Below are positions 52,210 to 63,440 of a stretch of DNA of 64,000 bases, in pieces (within the stretch, counting starts at the first letter, position 1; each line of letters begins with the position of its first letter). The stretch is taken from the NCBI RefSeq assembly GCF_902459465.1, contig NC_047062.1, positions 18,483,994 through 18,547,993 on the forward strand, in the 5' to 3' direction. The notes below the pieces were generated by a model, which worked only from the letters and a program-made list of their open reading frames with translations, made no database searches and had not been told where the DNA came from. The DNA is from Asterias rubens. Its lineage: Eukaryota; Echinodermata; Asteroidea; Forcipulatida; Asteriidae. Both the position numbers and the translations under genes were made by a program.

Positions 52210-55200
52210 TCACTTTCGGCCAGCTTTTGGTCTGAAATTCGACGTTCTGTGGTCTTTTAAATCGTAGCCATCATGACCCTCTCTGAAAATCGTATATAAA
52301 ATAATATAAACATTTAACTCCTATAAAATTCATGATAATTATATTGAAAATATTGAAAATTCAAAAGATCATCCTGCTGAATAATATAAAACATTAAACT
52401 CCTATAAATTCATGATAAACAATTCAACAATAGTTGGAAATGTGTAAATGCCTGGCAGAATAAAATAAGTCATACACAGGCATAGCAGAAGCAGTCAAGG
52501 GAAAAGGGATGGAAGCACACAGAATGGCAAGAGAAAAACGAAGATTTTGTTAACAATTTGTTAAGAAGGCAAGACAACTTACTTGAAGCATCGTGAGCAG
52601 TACAGGTCCTCATCACATCCATGGCATCTTAGTGAGGCATCCTCATTGCAGATACAACACCATGGGAGCTCGTCTGGGTCTGAGGTAACTTCAGCACCTG
52701 ATGGCTTCATCATTAACAAAAAAACAGAAATTGAAAGTAAGACACAAAGTAGGGGGAGACGTAACATATATACCACACAAAAATAGACCATGTCACTTTT
52801 GCTTACAAAAAGAGCAGCAATGTACATGTACATTCCAGGTCATTTCCAGGCAGGCAAGATACTACACTGGTCATAAATATGAGAAATTTTACTTTTTGTG
52901 ACACGATTTTCATAAAAGTTCAAGATATATAAAAACAATAATTGATCAAGTTTTTAGATGTACCACCTTAACACATTTGAAAAATTTATACAAAAACTCA
53001 GACAGTGCAATCTCAATGAGAGCAATGATTTGGGGTTTTCCCACTGAGCTGTGTACAAGCACTGATAAATTAATAGTTCCTGCAGCAAGTCAATGCTCTG
53101 AGACTCTTTTGTGAGTTTGATGTCACAAGTAGCTACGTGGACTATAGACCCCTTGCATTGGGCGCATCCTTTAGGTCAAACAACGCTAACAAGTACATGT
53201 ATACACACCACAAACAAAACTCTAAGCCAATGATAGGTCTTCATTCGACCTTAACAGGCATGATATTTTGTCCTTGGATAAAAGTAGAAATATTTTAGTG
53301 GGTACAAGGGCAAACCTACTTGAACACATGGTGTAGACTTTAGTATACTTTTCAGGCTATTTGATCACACTTTTTCTGATTTTTCCAAGAGCAACAAAAA
53401 ATCCTGAAATAAGACTTAGGAAGACGTACGTAGAAAGAATATCATGCCTGCCTTAATGAGGATGCTGTTTGAACTTGTCACATCATATGCAAAGGGTCTC
53501 TTGCACTAAACCCTTCCTGTTTAAGTCTCATGACAATGATTGGTTTTTCTAGTTAGCACTATTTCAAAACAAACGACATGTAGTTACCTTTTGTGCAGGA
53601 AGTGGCTGAGACTGAGGATCTTGTGCCGAGTAACCAGTTGCACCCATTCTTGCTTCTAACTTGTCCTCCTCTAAAAGCTTCATTGGGTTAAAAAAAAAAT
53701 AAAAAAATAAATGATTAGGGTCTTGACATGCAAGGCATTTTATAAGCAACCTGGTAGTAACCCATTGCAGTGCATGGTATGGCCCTTCCACTGCAAAACA
53801 GCCTAACTCCAAAAAATGTAGTTTCTTTTAAAGGCAGTGGACACTATTGGTAATTGTCAAAGACCAGTCTTCGCACTTGGTGGATCTCAACATATGCATA
53901 AAATAACAAACCTGTGAAAATTTGAGCTCAATTGGTCATCGAAGTTGCAAGATAATAATGAAAGAAAAACACCCTTGTTACAAAAAGTCGTGTGCTTTCA
54001 GATGCTTGATTTCAAGACCTCAAATTCTAAATATGAGGTCTCAAAATCAAATTCGTGGAAAACAACTTCTTTCTCGAAAACTACATGTACGTTACTTCAG
54101 AGGGAGCCGTTTCTCACAATGTTTTATACTATCAACAGCTCTCCACTACTGGTAACCAAGTAAGTTTTTATGCTAACAATTATTTTGAGTAATTACCAGT
54201 AGTGTCCACTGCCTTTAATTAACTATAAGATAATTTCTGGGTAAATTGAGGGATTTTTATTCCACTTCAAAGTTTCAAAGGTCATAATGTATGAATGGAA
54301 TATAACATCTCATCCTCTTTTTTACTTTCATGGCGATACAGCTTATCTTTATACTTGCATTTCTCACAGTTATCATCAAATAAAAAATTCAAAAACATAA
54401 AAACTAATCAATTAAATTAAATGCTTAAAGTCACCTGGAAATAGAATTTGTTTTCTTTCAAACATAAGAGTATATGCTTACGAACAATAAAACAATTTTT
54501 TTAGTAATTGTTTGTCACGATTTATATGTTTAAAATATATATAAAGTTGTTTGGGGGTTGACTCCGCCTACGGGTCATTCCATGTCAGACCAACACACTT
54601 TTTTACCTCATGTCTTCCGATTTTGATAAAAATTGCTGTGCTTGTAGGTCCTAATGAGCAATGAATGCACACCAATTTTCAGCCCGATCGGACTTTCCAT
54701 GTGGTCAGGGCAGAAACCTTTTTGGTAAAAATATGTCATAACCATGTCAATTTTTATCACATATATGCAAATTTGGTATCAAATTGATGAGAATTGCACG
54801 CTCAAATCAATTCTTTCATCAAAAATAAATTTTCTGAAATGTAGGTCACTGTAATCTTTAATAATGTTATCGTGACCTTTGACCCCGTTTTTGAAATAAT
54901 GTATCATTCCAAAAATCAACGAAATAAAAATCATTTGATAGAGCATGTCTTCCAATATCAGAATCCACTAAGAAACAGTTGGGCTCTTCAAAATTTACAA
55001 GTTTATGACTATTTTTGTACAAGTCACTATGATCTTTAATATGTTATCGTGACATTTGACCCAATTTTTGAAATAACGCATCATTCCAAAAGTCAATGAA
55101 ATGAAAATCACTTGATAGAGCATGTCATCCTCTATCAGAATCCACTAAGAAACAACTGGGCTCTTCAAAATTTACAACTTTAAGACTATTTTTGTACAGT

Positions 55201-58200
55201 TGGTAGGTTACAAATTAGTCAATTAATTATACATGTACATGTACTTTACTTTATAAATAAATAAAAATAAAAAACTTTCCAAAGTTACTAAAATTGTTAT
55301 TGGTGAGGGCTGATGTGGTCTAACCAGAATCATACTTTAAAATACCAGCAGTGACGCACCCAGGATTTAATTTGGGTTGTGGGTGGAGGGGGGTGGGGGG
55401 GGGAGGGCATTTTTCTGAAACAAAACTCTTTCCAAGATGGTAAACAAAAAATGTCACCATGCTGCAACTCTGACTTCATCGGAAGGTTAGCATGCCTTTT
55501 CGTGTGCTATACGGTTAAATGGAAATCGCACAGTTAGCAAAAAATCTGCTGCTGGGCAGCTCTATTAAAATGGGCACTGAAGTCAGAGTTGCAGCATGGT
55601 GAACAAATTGTTCTTGAGGATTTCTCAGAAAGTTACTATGCATTGATTTGTTGTTCAAGATTCATCACAGGGGGTTAAAGTAAGACTGCATAAGTTTGTG
55701 ATCTACTGAAGAAAGGCAGACAGCTTCTCCATCTCAACCTTGATGTAATCTCTAACTGGGATCACTAATAATCACAGTGGTGCACCCGAAAAGGGGGGGG
55801 GGGTGGGGGACGATGGGTCGGGGGATTGATCCCAGCCCCTCCAAGGTATTCAATTTGTTTGTTTGATTTGTTTTGATTTTTTGTTTTACAATCTTCGAAA
55901 GAAATTTTTTGGGAAAATATGGCCCACCCCCCAAAAATAATAAATCCTGGGTGTGTCACTGCTGATAGTTTAAATTCTGATTCTGGTTAAACCACATCAG
56001 CCCTCAACAAGAAACAAATCGCAAACAATGAACACTTTAAGTAACTTTAGAAACAGAAGAGTGAGGTTTGTTGGTGGATTTATTATGTAAAGTATATAAT
56101 TTGACTAGTTTGTGACCTAACCACTGTACAAAAATGGTAATAAAATTGTAAATTTTGAAGAGCCCAGTTGTTTCTTGGTTGATTGTGATAGAGGAAAACA
56201 TGTTCTATCAGGTGATTTTTATTTTGTTGATTTTTTTAAGTTTCTCAAGTTGTCATTTCTAGGGGGGGGGAGGTGGGAGGAATGGTAATGTCTACATTTG
56301 TCAGAATTTAGAAGTGAAATGAGAAGTGATGTACATTAATTAACAAGAAGCTGCTCAGGTCTCACTGGAATTGGGGGGGGGGGGGGGGGGTAGGCCAAAC
56401 AGGATACAAACATCTCTGAAAGACTTAGCTCTACAGTAGCGTAAGGTCAATATTATCCACAGAGATGTTTGCTGCAACTTTTACAATGCTGACAAACTAT
56501 TAAAGACAGGTAATAAAGATACTGCCCCGAACACCAAGGGCCATCTCACATGAGGCAATTTACAGGTAACCAGTTCCAGGAAATCTCAAAGAAGAGAATC
56601 CATTCACATTTTAATGTTCTCATAATTTTCTTGGGAATCGCTAGAAATTGTTTGAAAAATTACTTTGGGGCTACCAAAGTGGTCTTGTAGCATGCACTGC
56701 AGTTGGTTGCCTCCAAGTTGCATGTAAAATAGTATATGACAAGGCCCGCAAGGATCAATCGACCTGTGTGTCTTACCTGTTTAATAAGTCGTTGAGTTGC
56801 AGCTTCTTCATCTTCCTCTTCATCATCAACGCCCGCACCTTCACCTCCTTTAGGTCCATCTCCACCTTAACATGGTCAATCCATAAAACCAATTACGCAT
56901 ATTTGGTTCATATCAAACCTCACAAAGAAACAATTCCTTCCGCCCAAGCTCAGGTGACGTTTATTAATCAAAATTTTAACCTTCCCTGCAAAATGAACAA
57001 CAGCAGTTTTCGGGGGCCTTCAAATGCATATTTGAATGTTTTTCAGACAAAATATATTCTCTGCAAGATTGTTACTGGCCAGAACTGTGTATTGAGAGAG
57101 TTGTATCGTTAAGGGACCAGTTTTCTTTGGTCATGAGGTTGTTGGATGCAGCACAACACAATTGGCAGACTAAGCTGGCACCATTCGCCATTGAGTAATT
57201 TTATCAGGCAAAGTGGCTTCTAATCGCAAGTTTTCACAACCCTCTCAATAGGGCCTACATGGCTCTGGTTTAAACTTTATAGCAAAAGTTGTGGAGTAAA
57301 CTCATAATTTTTTTCTCCCAAATTCACAATCCTTAAAAATGTCTTGAACGATCACTTGCTTTCAGTTATAATAATACCACAGTGATTTGTTATATTTTTC
57401 ACTAAAGTACCTGATGTTTTAGTGTTGAGTTTGGCGAGTCTCACTGCTAACTCTGCATCTCGTTTCAAACCCTCCTCGTCTTTCTTCAACTCCTCCTGGG
57501 CGTCTTGCATCAGCTTCATCATCTCCTCCTCAAAATTTTGCTCACTGCTCGTTCCTCCACCACCTGCAGATTCCTCTGTTTGCATTGAATCATAGAAAGG
57601 GAAAGAAAAGGGCAGAATTAAGCTCTGATGGTGACAGAGTATGGGTTCATGTTTCAGTTGCGGCACTAATTCTGTGTCCTTTAGATGGACATCAAGGAGA
57701 CTTATTTTAGTAATTTTTTAATTTATCACACATCCAATATTCAGCACAACAAGCGAAAATAACATGATGAAGAAGATTTGAGAAAACTTGAGATAACCCC
57801 GGTGGGTAAAGCCCACACAATCAAGTTGGGGGATGAAACCCAATCCACACAGGGAAAAAAAATCACTGAGCCAACCTGATCTGATCAGGGATGTTGATCA
57901 GATCATGAAGAAGGGGCACCAAGGCCAAGACCACGGCAACAAAGACCATGGTATGTGTGGTATCACAGTAATTCCAGGCTTGTCATTACAATATGTAAAA
58001 TCATTCTAAACCAAAATTTTAATACCTGTTTGCCTAAAGTTAATAGTTTGGTGCCAGATGCCCTTCATACAGCATTACAGATGTACGTGTACACGTACAC
58101 TGTTATTTGTTTTATTCAGTGACCTTTCAAAGTAGTACTGCTGTTCGAGTTGTACTTTTACTTTTATACCTATAAATATCTACCTGATATTTCCATGCCT

Positions 58201-61200
58201 TCCCTCTTAGCATCTATGGCTGCCTCTTCCTTCATCTGCTCCATCAAGTCTTTGGTTTGCTCAAACTGTGTGCGCTGATCGGGAGCTTGATGGGGCTGTA
58301 AAGTGAAATGAAGATACTTATCTGCTTGCAAAAATTAACCCTCCTACTATTGTTGCTATTGATATAGTGAGTTGACCAAACACATAAAACCATAAAACCA
58401 TGCTACACAGATTATGTCTGGTGGCACCACTGTGCAACGAACTGTATGATGTGGGTGCATTTAACACATGATATCATTTTTCAAACATACATACTTTGGG
58501 TTCATGAATTGTTTGTTTGTTATGATCTTTTCCGTCAAGGGAACTCATCAAATCTTCCACAAGTGGGTACAAATGGCAAGCTGAAAACAGCCAATTTCTC
58601 TCATACGAACATTGGTTAAACGTCTATGGCCATGAATTGCACAAATATAAACATAGTTTTTCAGTAACTAGACGACGATACTTATTCTTGACATTGTGAA
58701 ATCAGCGGGCGCCTTGGGGGATGCGAACCAACAACATTGTAATTGCAAGTCCTGCAGTCTCACTTACTGGTACTGAAGAAGCAGTGCTTGATGCAGAATG
58801 AGGGTCATTTCCTTTCAACCTCTGCAGTCTATCCTCTATCTCTTCGGTTGATAGAGTACGACCTTGAAAAGATAAACAAACAAAATACATGTGTAACTTG
58901 AAAATACTGAGACACATCAATGTATTATATGGTATATATTGGTAAAAAACTAGGATGAATATTCTTTATCCCTGATGCAAATTTGGCGTCTACTAAGTCG
59001 TTTGCAGTGCCCGCTGCTAAAACATAGGATTCGAACTGCCTCTAGCCACCGGGCAATCTCGGTGGTCTGGTTGGTGTGACACTGCTCTGGGGTTGCAGGG
59101 GTCGTGGGTTCGAATCCCACCCGAGTAATATGCCTGTGATTTTTTTTCACAGAACTCGGGTAGGTAATGAGTGTACAGTGCTGACACACATCGGTGTATA
59201 TGGGTAAAAACAAGGAAGAATATTTAAAACACTGAATGTGAAAAATATTTGAAGAAAGTATTGATTCTACATCACAGTATTGTTTTCATTATTAACCAAA
59301 CCTAAACAAGTGCAATAAAGAAATTTTCCTTCCAACCTTTCCTATTTTGAAATGTCTTGTAATCAAAAATCTTTTGTATTACCTCTTGCTTTTTTCCTGT
59401 CTTCTTTGAGTCTCTCTAGTCTGTCGGCGATTTCCACGTCCTGTGATCTCACAAGACCCCTCTTCCTTGAATTCACAGAGAAAGAGGTTGAGGTAGCTGA
59501 AGCCTGTGTTCCCATTTGGTTCTTGGAAGCAAGGACGGCTATCCTCCTTGGATGGTGAATAAAGTATGAAAAATAAGTTTAAAGGTTTTTAAAATATGCA
59601 TGCGATTCATTTATAACATGAAAGAGAACTGTGTAGTCATGGCTCAAGTTTTACACTATGAATTGCATAAGTTCTTTAACTGTGATTCAGTAACTAGATG
59701 ACAATAGATCATTAGATGACAAAACTTCATTGTCATTGTGAAACTCGTAGTAACCGTTGCTAGATTTAAACATTTAAACACACAGCGCTGTGATTGCAAA
59801 TCCCAGGGTTGATTTCACAAAGGATTGAGGATTAAATTGCAACTATTTTTACAAATACAAAAAAAGTATGAACTTTTATGATCGGGTCTTCATCCTCATC
59901 AATTCATACTTCTTGAAATTTTCAGGTGGTTCCATCATGTGCTTGTTTTTCCCCTGGTCCGTGCTTGTAACAGGTGGGGCTGTGAGCCGCTGGTAGCACT
60001 TGTTGCACACATGTTGTTCCTTCGTGCCTTGGTTTGGCAGCACTATTGAGTTACTCACACACTTACTGCAGAAGGCATAACCACAGCTCTTGCAGCCATG
60101 CTAAATTATAAAAAAAAAACAGCAAAAAAGACCAAAAAAAATTAGCAAAAATTCTGAAATACTTCTCTTTTCATATTTGAGAATTTACTTAATTACATAA
60201 TGGGTCTCTTCATGCCCTTTAGCCCAAATCACGGACTCCGTTCGTATAGGGCTGTCTAGGGCTGTGTGAGTTAGTGGTTTCAGCACACACACAAATACAA
60301 AATAAAAGTTGATCACAAACAAAACAAAACACCACCTCCAAATGTTCTTAGAATCTTTCTCAGCTCAGTATTCCTCTTAGTACTCTGGTCACTCTTACAA
60401 ATAAAGAAATATATTGGTTTTAACAGTGTTTTTGTTAAATGTTTTTTTAATGCATACATTATTCAGTCAATACCATTAAAAATCAAATATACATGTATGG
60501 TAAACTTCAAGTTCAAGTTTCTATAAAATAATATACTCTGCTGTCTATGTTTTGTTGCTGGTTTGTTTTATTAACTGTCTGTGTTGCTTTGTTAATAATA
60601 ATAATTGTTATACTCTGATAGATAGTCAGTGGGATTTGTCTTTATTTGGGTTTGTGGTGAGCGGTGAGACCATGGAGGTAGAAACAAAGACACTTCATAG
60701 AGCTGTGAAGCACAATGTAATTTTTGTCTTGATAAAAAATGGATTACCAACCAAATCAGTACATCCCCACCCCCCAGGCCGCTATTTACCCCTCCCGCCC
60801 CGCGCTGAGCCCCCGTCACGGCCATCCGTCGACTTGGCTTGACCCCAAGTTAAGTTGTCTGACGGTTGAATAAATTATTTATCCGTCGAGTTGTCCGAAC
60901 CGTCGAGTTGTCTGAACCGTCGAGTTGTCCGAACGGACGAGTTGTCCGACGACGGTCGAGTTGTCGACATGACATGATGGATGCTTAACTCGAGCTCTAT
61001 GCTATGCACAGTTGACTGTTTGACCAGACCCAGTAACTTGGGCGCTGTACCCCTTTTTTGCGAAATTTTGACATAAAAAAAGGGGTAAAAAAAGGGGGTA
61101 TGGATTGACCATGGAGGAAGACTCCATGGATTGACACAGTACACATCACACTAGCCCACCTTGTTGAGCTTTTAATGGCTCAGCTTTTAACATCGGTCTC

Positions 61201-61423
61201 CTATGACAGTGATGAGACCATTAACAGCTCAACAAGGTGGGCTAACAATCATCACACTACCACACCCACAGCTTCACACGAAGTCAACAGGCATGACATT
61301 TTTAACCAACGCTCCAACGAAACAGGTTTGTTATTTGATGAAAACCTGAAATGTAAATATTTTACGTACCTCTCTCTTGAATATTCCAAACTTGTCGGTA
61401 CAGCTAAAGCAATGTCCACTCAT
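52210..61423 (-). CDS. ZFYVE19: Abscission/NoCut checkpoint regulator ANCHR (FYVE-type zinc finger)
   Basis: In vertebrates this protein holds VPS4 at the midbody to delay abscission when chromatin bridges persist. Ten exons on the minus strand: 61423-61370, 60100-59910, 59546-59383, 58862-58768, 58295-58184, 57575-57411, 56865-56777, 53677-53588, 52704-52583, 52282-52210. All are GT-AG and in frame, giving 384 aa. The FYVE-like finger has eight Cys (5, 8, 21, 24, 29, 32, 50, 53), the first pair in exon 1 ([18 protein letters not shown]). MIM1-like VPS4-binding motifs are at 120-129 ([10 protein letters not shown]) and 144-153 ([10 protein letters not shown]), with a weaker one in exon 6 (ELAVRLAKL). 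An acidic stretch (DDEEEDEE) follows. The C-terminal B-box-like cluster reads [16 protein letters not shown], then [10 protein letters not shown] and EGHD, highly characteristic of ZFYVE19. Converges on RAD51. Confidence 0.95.
53145..53499. mobile_element. MITE, TAGACCCCTTGCA family (long member)
   Basis: TAGACCCCTTGCATTGGGCG at the left and CATATGCAAAGGGTCT at the right. At 355 bp it is longer than the other copies, so it may include a further insertion. In ZFYVE19 intron 8. Confidence 0.65.
53832..54214 (+). mobile_element. MITE, TTAA/GGCAGTGG family (complete)
   Basis: 383 bp between TTAA (53828-53831) and TTAA (54215-54218), with ends AGGCAGTGGACACTATTGG and AGTGTCCACTGCCT. It runs in the opposite orientation to the copy at 51011-51388. 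In ZFYVE19 intron 7. Confidence 0.9.
54853..55199 (+). repeat. Tandem duplication, ~170-bp unit x 2
   Basis: Two consecutive copies (about 54853-55019 and 55022-55199). Each contains GTTATCGTGAC, GATAGAGCATGTC, AATCCACTAAGAAACA and GGGCTCTTCAAAATTTACAA. In ZFYVE19 intron 7; the second copy is also the outer part of the inverted repeat described next. Confidence 0.85.
55093..56232. mobile_element. Inverted-repeat element with ~300-bp arms
   Basis: The left arm (55093-55400) and right arm (55918-56232) are reverse complements at moderate identity. Landmarks are AACAACTGGGCTCTTCAAAA versus TTTTGAAGAGCCCAGTTGTT, GAGGGCTGATGTGGT versus ACCACATCAGCCCTC, and CACCCAGGATTT versus AAATCCTGGGTG. The centre holds G-rich runs and a smaller hairpin (55455-55601). 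In ZFYVE19 intron 7. Confidence 0.8.
55455..55601. repeat. Perfect 24-bp inverted repeat, nested
   Basis: The arm at 55455-55478 (CACCATGCTGCAACTCTGAC, then TTCA) is exactly reverse-complemented at 55578-55601, around a ~100 base loop. Located in the centre of the larger inverted-repeat element, so probably a nested MITE. Confidence 0.85.
56373..56390 (+). repeat. Poly-G tract (18 G)
   Basis: Uninterrupted G run in ZFYVE19 intron 7; potential G-quadruplex on the plus strand. Confidence 0.9.
59030..59222 (+). mobile_element. tRNA-derived SINE, second family (sense)
   Basis: GCAATCTCGGTGGTCTGGTT (A-box side) and GTCGTGGGTTCGAATCCCAC (B box) followed by the body with ACACATCGGTGTATATGGG. Matches 46798-46968 in reverse. 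In ZFYVE19 intron 3. Confidence 0.78.
60882..60967 (+). repeat. Minisatellite, 17-18-bp unit x ~5
   Basis: Unit CGTCGAGTTGTCCGAAC repeated about five times with small changes (TCTGAAC, GGACGAGTTG, CGACGGTCGAG). In ZFYVE19 intron 1. Confidence 0.85.
61152..61244. repeat. Foldback element, 27-bp arms
   Basis: TAGCCCACCTTGTTGAGCT (61152-61170) is reverse-complemented at 61226-61244; pairing continues for about 27 bases with one mismatch. An inner hairpin GGTCTC ... GAGACC lies at 61195-61218. In ZFYVE19 intron 1, about 130 bp from exon 1. Probably a small MITE. Confidence 0.8.
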
Positions 61424-62720
61424 TGTATTCTCAAACCGTTATATTTTTTTAACCAGTCACATCTATTTTGGCCTAAAATTTTACTCTGGGAAAAAAACCT
61501 TTTTTTTGCGGATTGTTATTATTTACCGCCCTCTGTTGGCCGCAATTAAACGTCCCATGGTTGGTGGTTGGGGGGGGGGGGGGGGGGGGGTCGGTGGTGC
61601 GCGTGTGGTGGGCGGGGCGGAGAGGGGCCGGGGCCGGGTGCAATGAGCTTCGAGCGAGACGACTACTCTCTGCTTCTTCTATATCTATGGTTTTGTTCTG
61701 GACATTTCTGGAAATTTAACAGACACAGAATAGAGAGAAGGGCTGAGCAGAGAGAACTGAGTACTAGTTCATAAATTTAATTGGTGAAGCTTTTGAAACA
61801 AAATTGCATTTATTATTGCGTGACATCTGCAGCTTATTATTCAAAGGGGTCATTCACCTCAATTCAGAAAATTTTAACTATTTGAAACATAATTAATTTA
61901 GTATAAATATTCAAATTAAACAAATTATACTTTTTTAGAAACAGAAAAACATAAAATGTGTGAGAAGTATACATGTATTTTAAATATTAACACTTACTTA
62001 TCTATTAAATTTAAAACAAAATATTGTACTTATGAAGTTTGTTGAAAGAGGGTATATAGCAAATGATGAGAGAAGAAAAAAAATACCCGCGGCTAAAAAT
62101 ATTATTGTGTTGAAAACTACGTACAGAGATCTGTTAGAAAGGAAGGTAGATATGACCACGTTTTATAATTTTTTCCATTCACTTTTTCCGGAATTTGTTC
62201 TTGAATTGCTTTGAATACTACATCTAGATGACTGTGAGTTATTTGTTGTTATCAATATCTTTGGAAATAATCGTAAAAACTAGGAACAATTTTACGTTGT
62301 GTGTTTCCTTTTTCCAGAGGTTAAAGTGCGTGCATAAAATGCGTTACAACACTTGATTGTTGTTATACTTTTAGTATTTCGCTTTTCAGTATAGCATTGC
62401 GCAATTACGTGTCTTTTTTTTTTACTGTGCACCACAAAGAAAGATGGTAGAGGGTAATATAAATGTTACATTTTTTATTAGAATATTGATTGATTTAACA
62501 ATTGTATTGTTTTTTCATATGTTGTTTGTATTGTATAATTTTATATTTTTTGATTTATAATTATCATGATTATTTAAAAAAAAAATTATTCTCAATTTTT
62601 CAGATGATGATGATACATTACAAAACAATACTAAAACTAACTTAACCAACTAATTAAACAATTGTTTTTAATTTCCTTCGTTCATTGGAAAACATGCCGA
62701 ATATATTATTATGACCATTC
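61424..62720. promoter_or_regulatory. ZFYVE19 5' flank with poly-G tract
   Basis: Upstream of the ZFYVE19 start codon (minus strand). It contains a run of 21 G at 61570-61590, followed by a G-rich stretch to about 61640, a likely G-quadruplex former on the plus strand. Beyond about 61850 the sequence becomes strongly A+T-rich. The 60-codon frame at 62032-62214 (plus) is unassigned and probably chance. No gene seen. Confidence 0.4.
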
Positions 62721-62874
62721 TTTTGTCAATCAATTTTAATTTTTAATGGAGCATTTGTCTATTAGTATTTATTTATTTATTTAAAAATTTTTAATTTATG
62801 AATAATAAGAAAATATGAAGGACTTGCCTATTTGTAAATTGCTTACTAACCCAAAAGGTCCTTGGAAAAGTTTT
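62721..62874 (+). repeat. ~150-bp direct repeat, copy 1
   Basis: TTTTGTCAATCA ... GGAGCATTTGTCTATTAGTA ... CCAAAAGGTCCTTGGAAAAG. Nearly identical to 63279-63431, 558 bp downstream. Both copies end where a GGCGCCACCAC-family MITE sequence begins. Confidence 0.9.
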
Positions 62875-63015
62875 TACAGAAAGGGATATCTCATTGAGGT
62901 AATTTAGATACTATATTATTTCATTTCAAATGAAAAAGTGGTGGCGCCATACGGAAACTTTTCCGAAAAGTTTATGTATGGCGCCACCACTTTTTCATTC
63001 GATATGAAATAATAT
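62861..63015. mobile_element. Two back-to-back GGCGCCACCAC-family MITE pieces
   Basis: The first piece (to 62964) lacks the outer left terminus but has the GGGATATCTCATTGAGGTAA interior and the right end GTGGTGGCGCCATACGG. It is joined directly to an inverted second piece (62965-63015) starting GAAAAGTTTATGTATGGCGC and stopping after ATGAAATAATAT. The junction forms a palindrome of roughly 90 bp. Confidence 0.8.
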
Positions 63016-63278
63016 ATCCTGGTGTCATGTGTTTTCAGTAGGATAACAGGAAAACTGTTCACAATCAAAAACTATGTATTTTTTTTTCAAATCATCTATC
63101 TAATTTTTTAACAATAACACTTACACTTCATGGTATGTTGAAATTTTTAAAGTTTTGGTTCATATATTTTCACACCTTTCATTGGTTGGTATTTTATTGA
63201 ATATTCAGAAGCTAGTATGACGTGCAAAATAAATCTAAAATATTATTCAATAACTACTTAACAAATTTAATTACATTT

Positions 63279-63440
63279 TTTTGTCAATCATTTTTAATTT
63301 TTAATGGAGCATTTGTCTATTAGTATTTATTTATTTATTTAAAAAATGTTAATTTATGAATAATAAGAAAATATGAAGGACTTGCCTATTTGTAAATTGC
63401 TTACTAACCCAAAAGGTCCTTGGAAAAGTTTATGTATGGG
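63279..63440 (+). repeat. ~150-bp direct repeat, copy 2, with MITE end fragment
   Basis: Second copy of the repeat at 62721-62874, followed by AAAAGTTTATGTATGGGACC, where only the first bases of the MITE terminus remain. Confidence 0.85.

Noticed and set aside
56648-57112. 154-codon plus-strand frame
   Set aside because: It runs antisense across ZFYVE19 exon 7 and its introns, with no recognisable protein features; a shadow frame.
59059-59130. tRNA gene on the plus strand
   Set aside because: Good B box, but it is attached to the same body as 46798-46968 and folds poorly; treated as a SINE.
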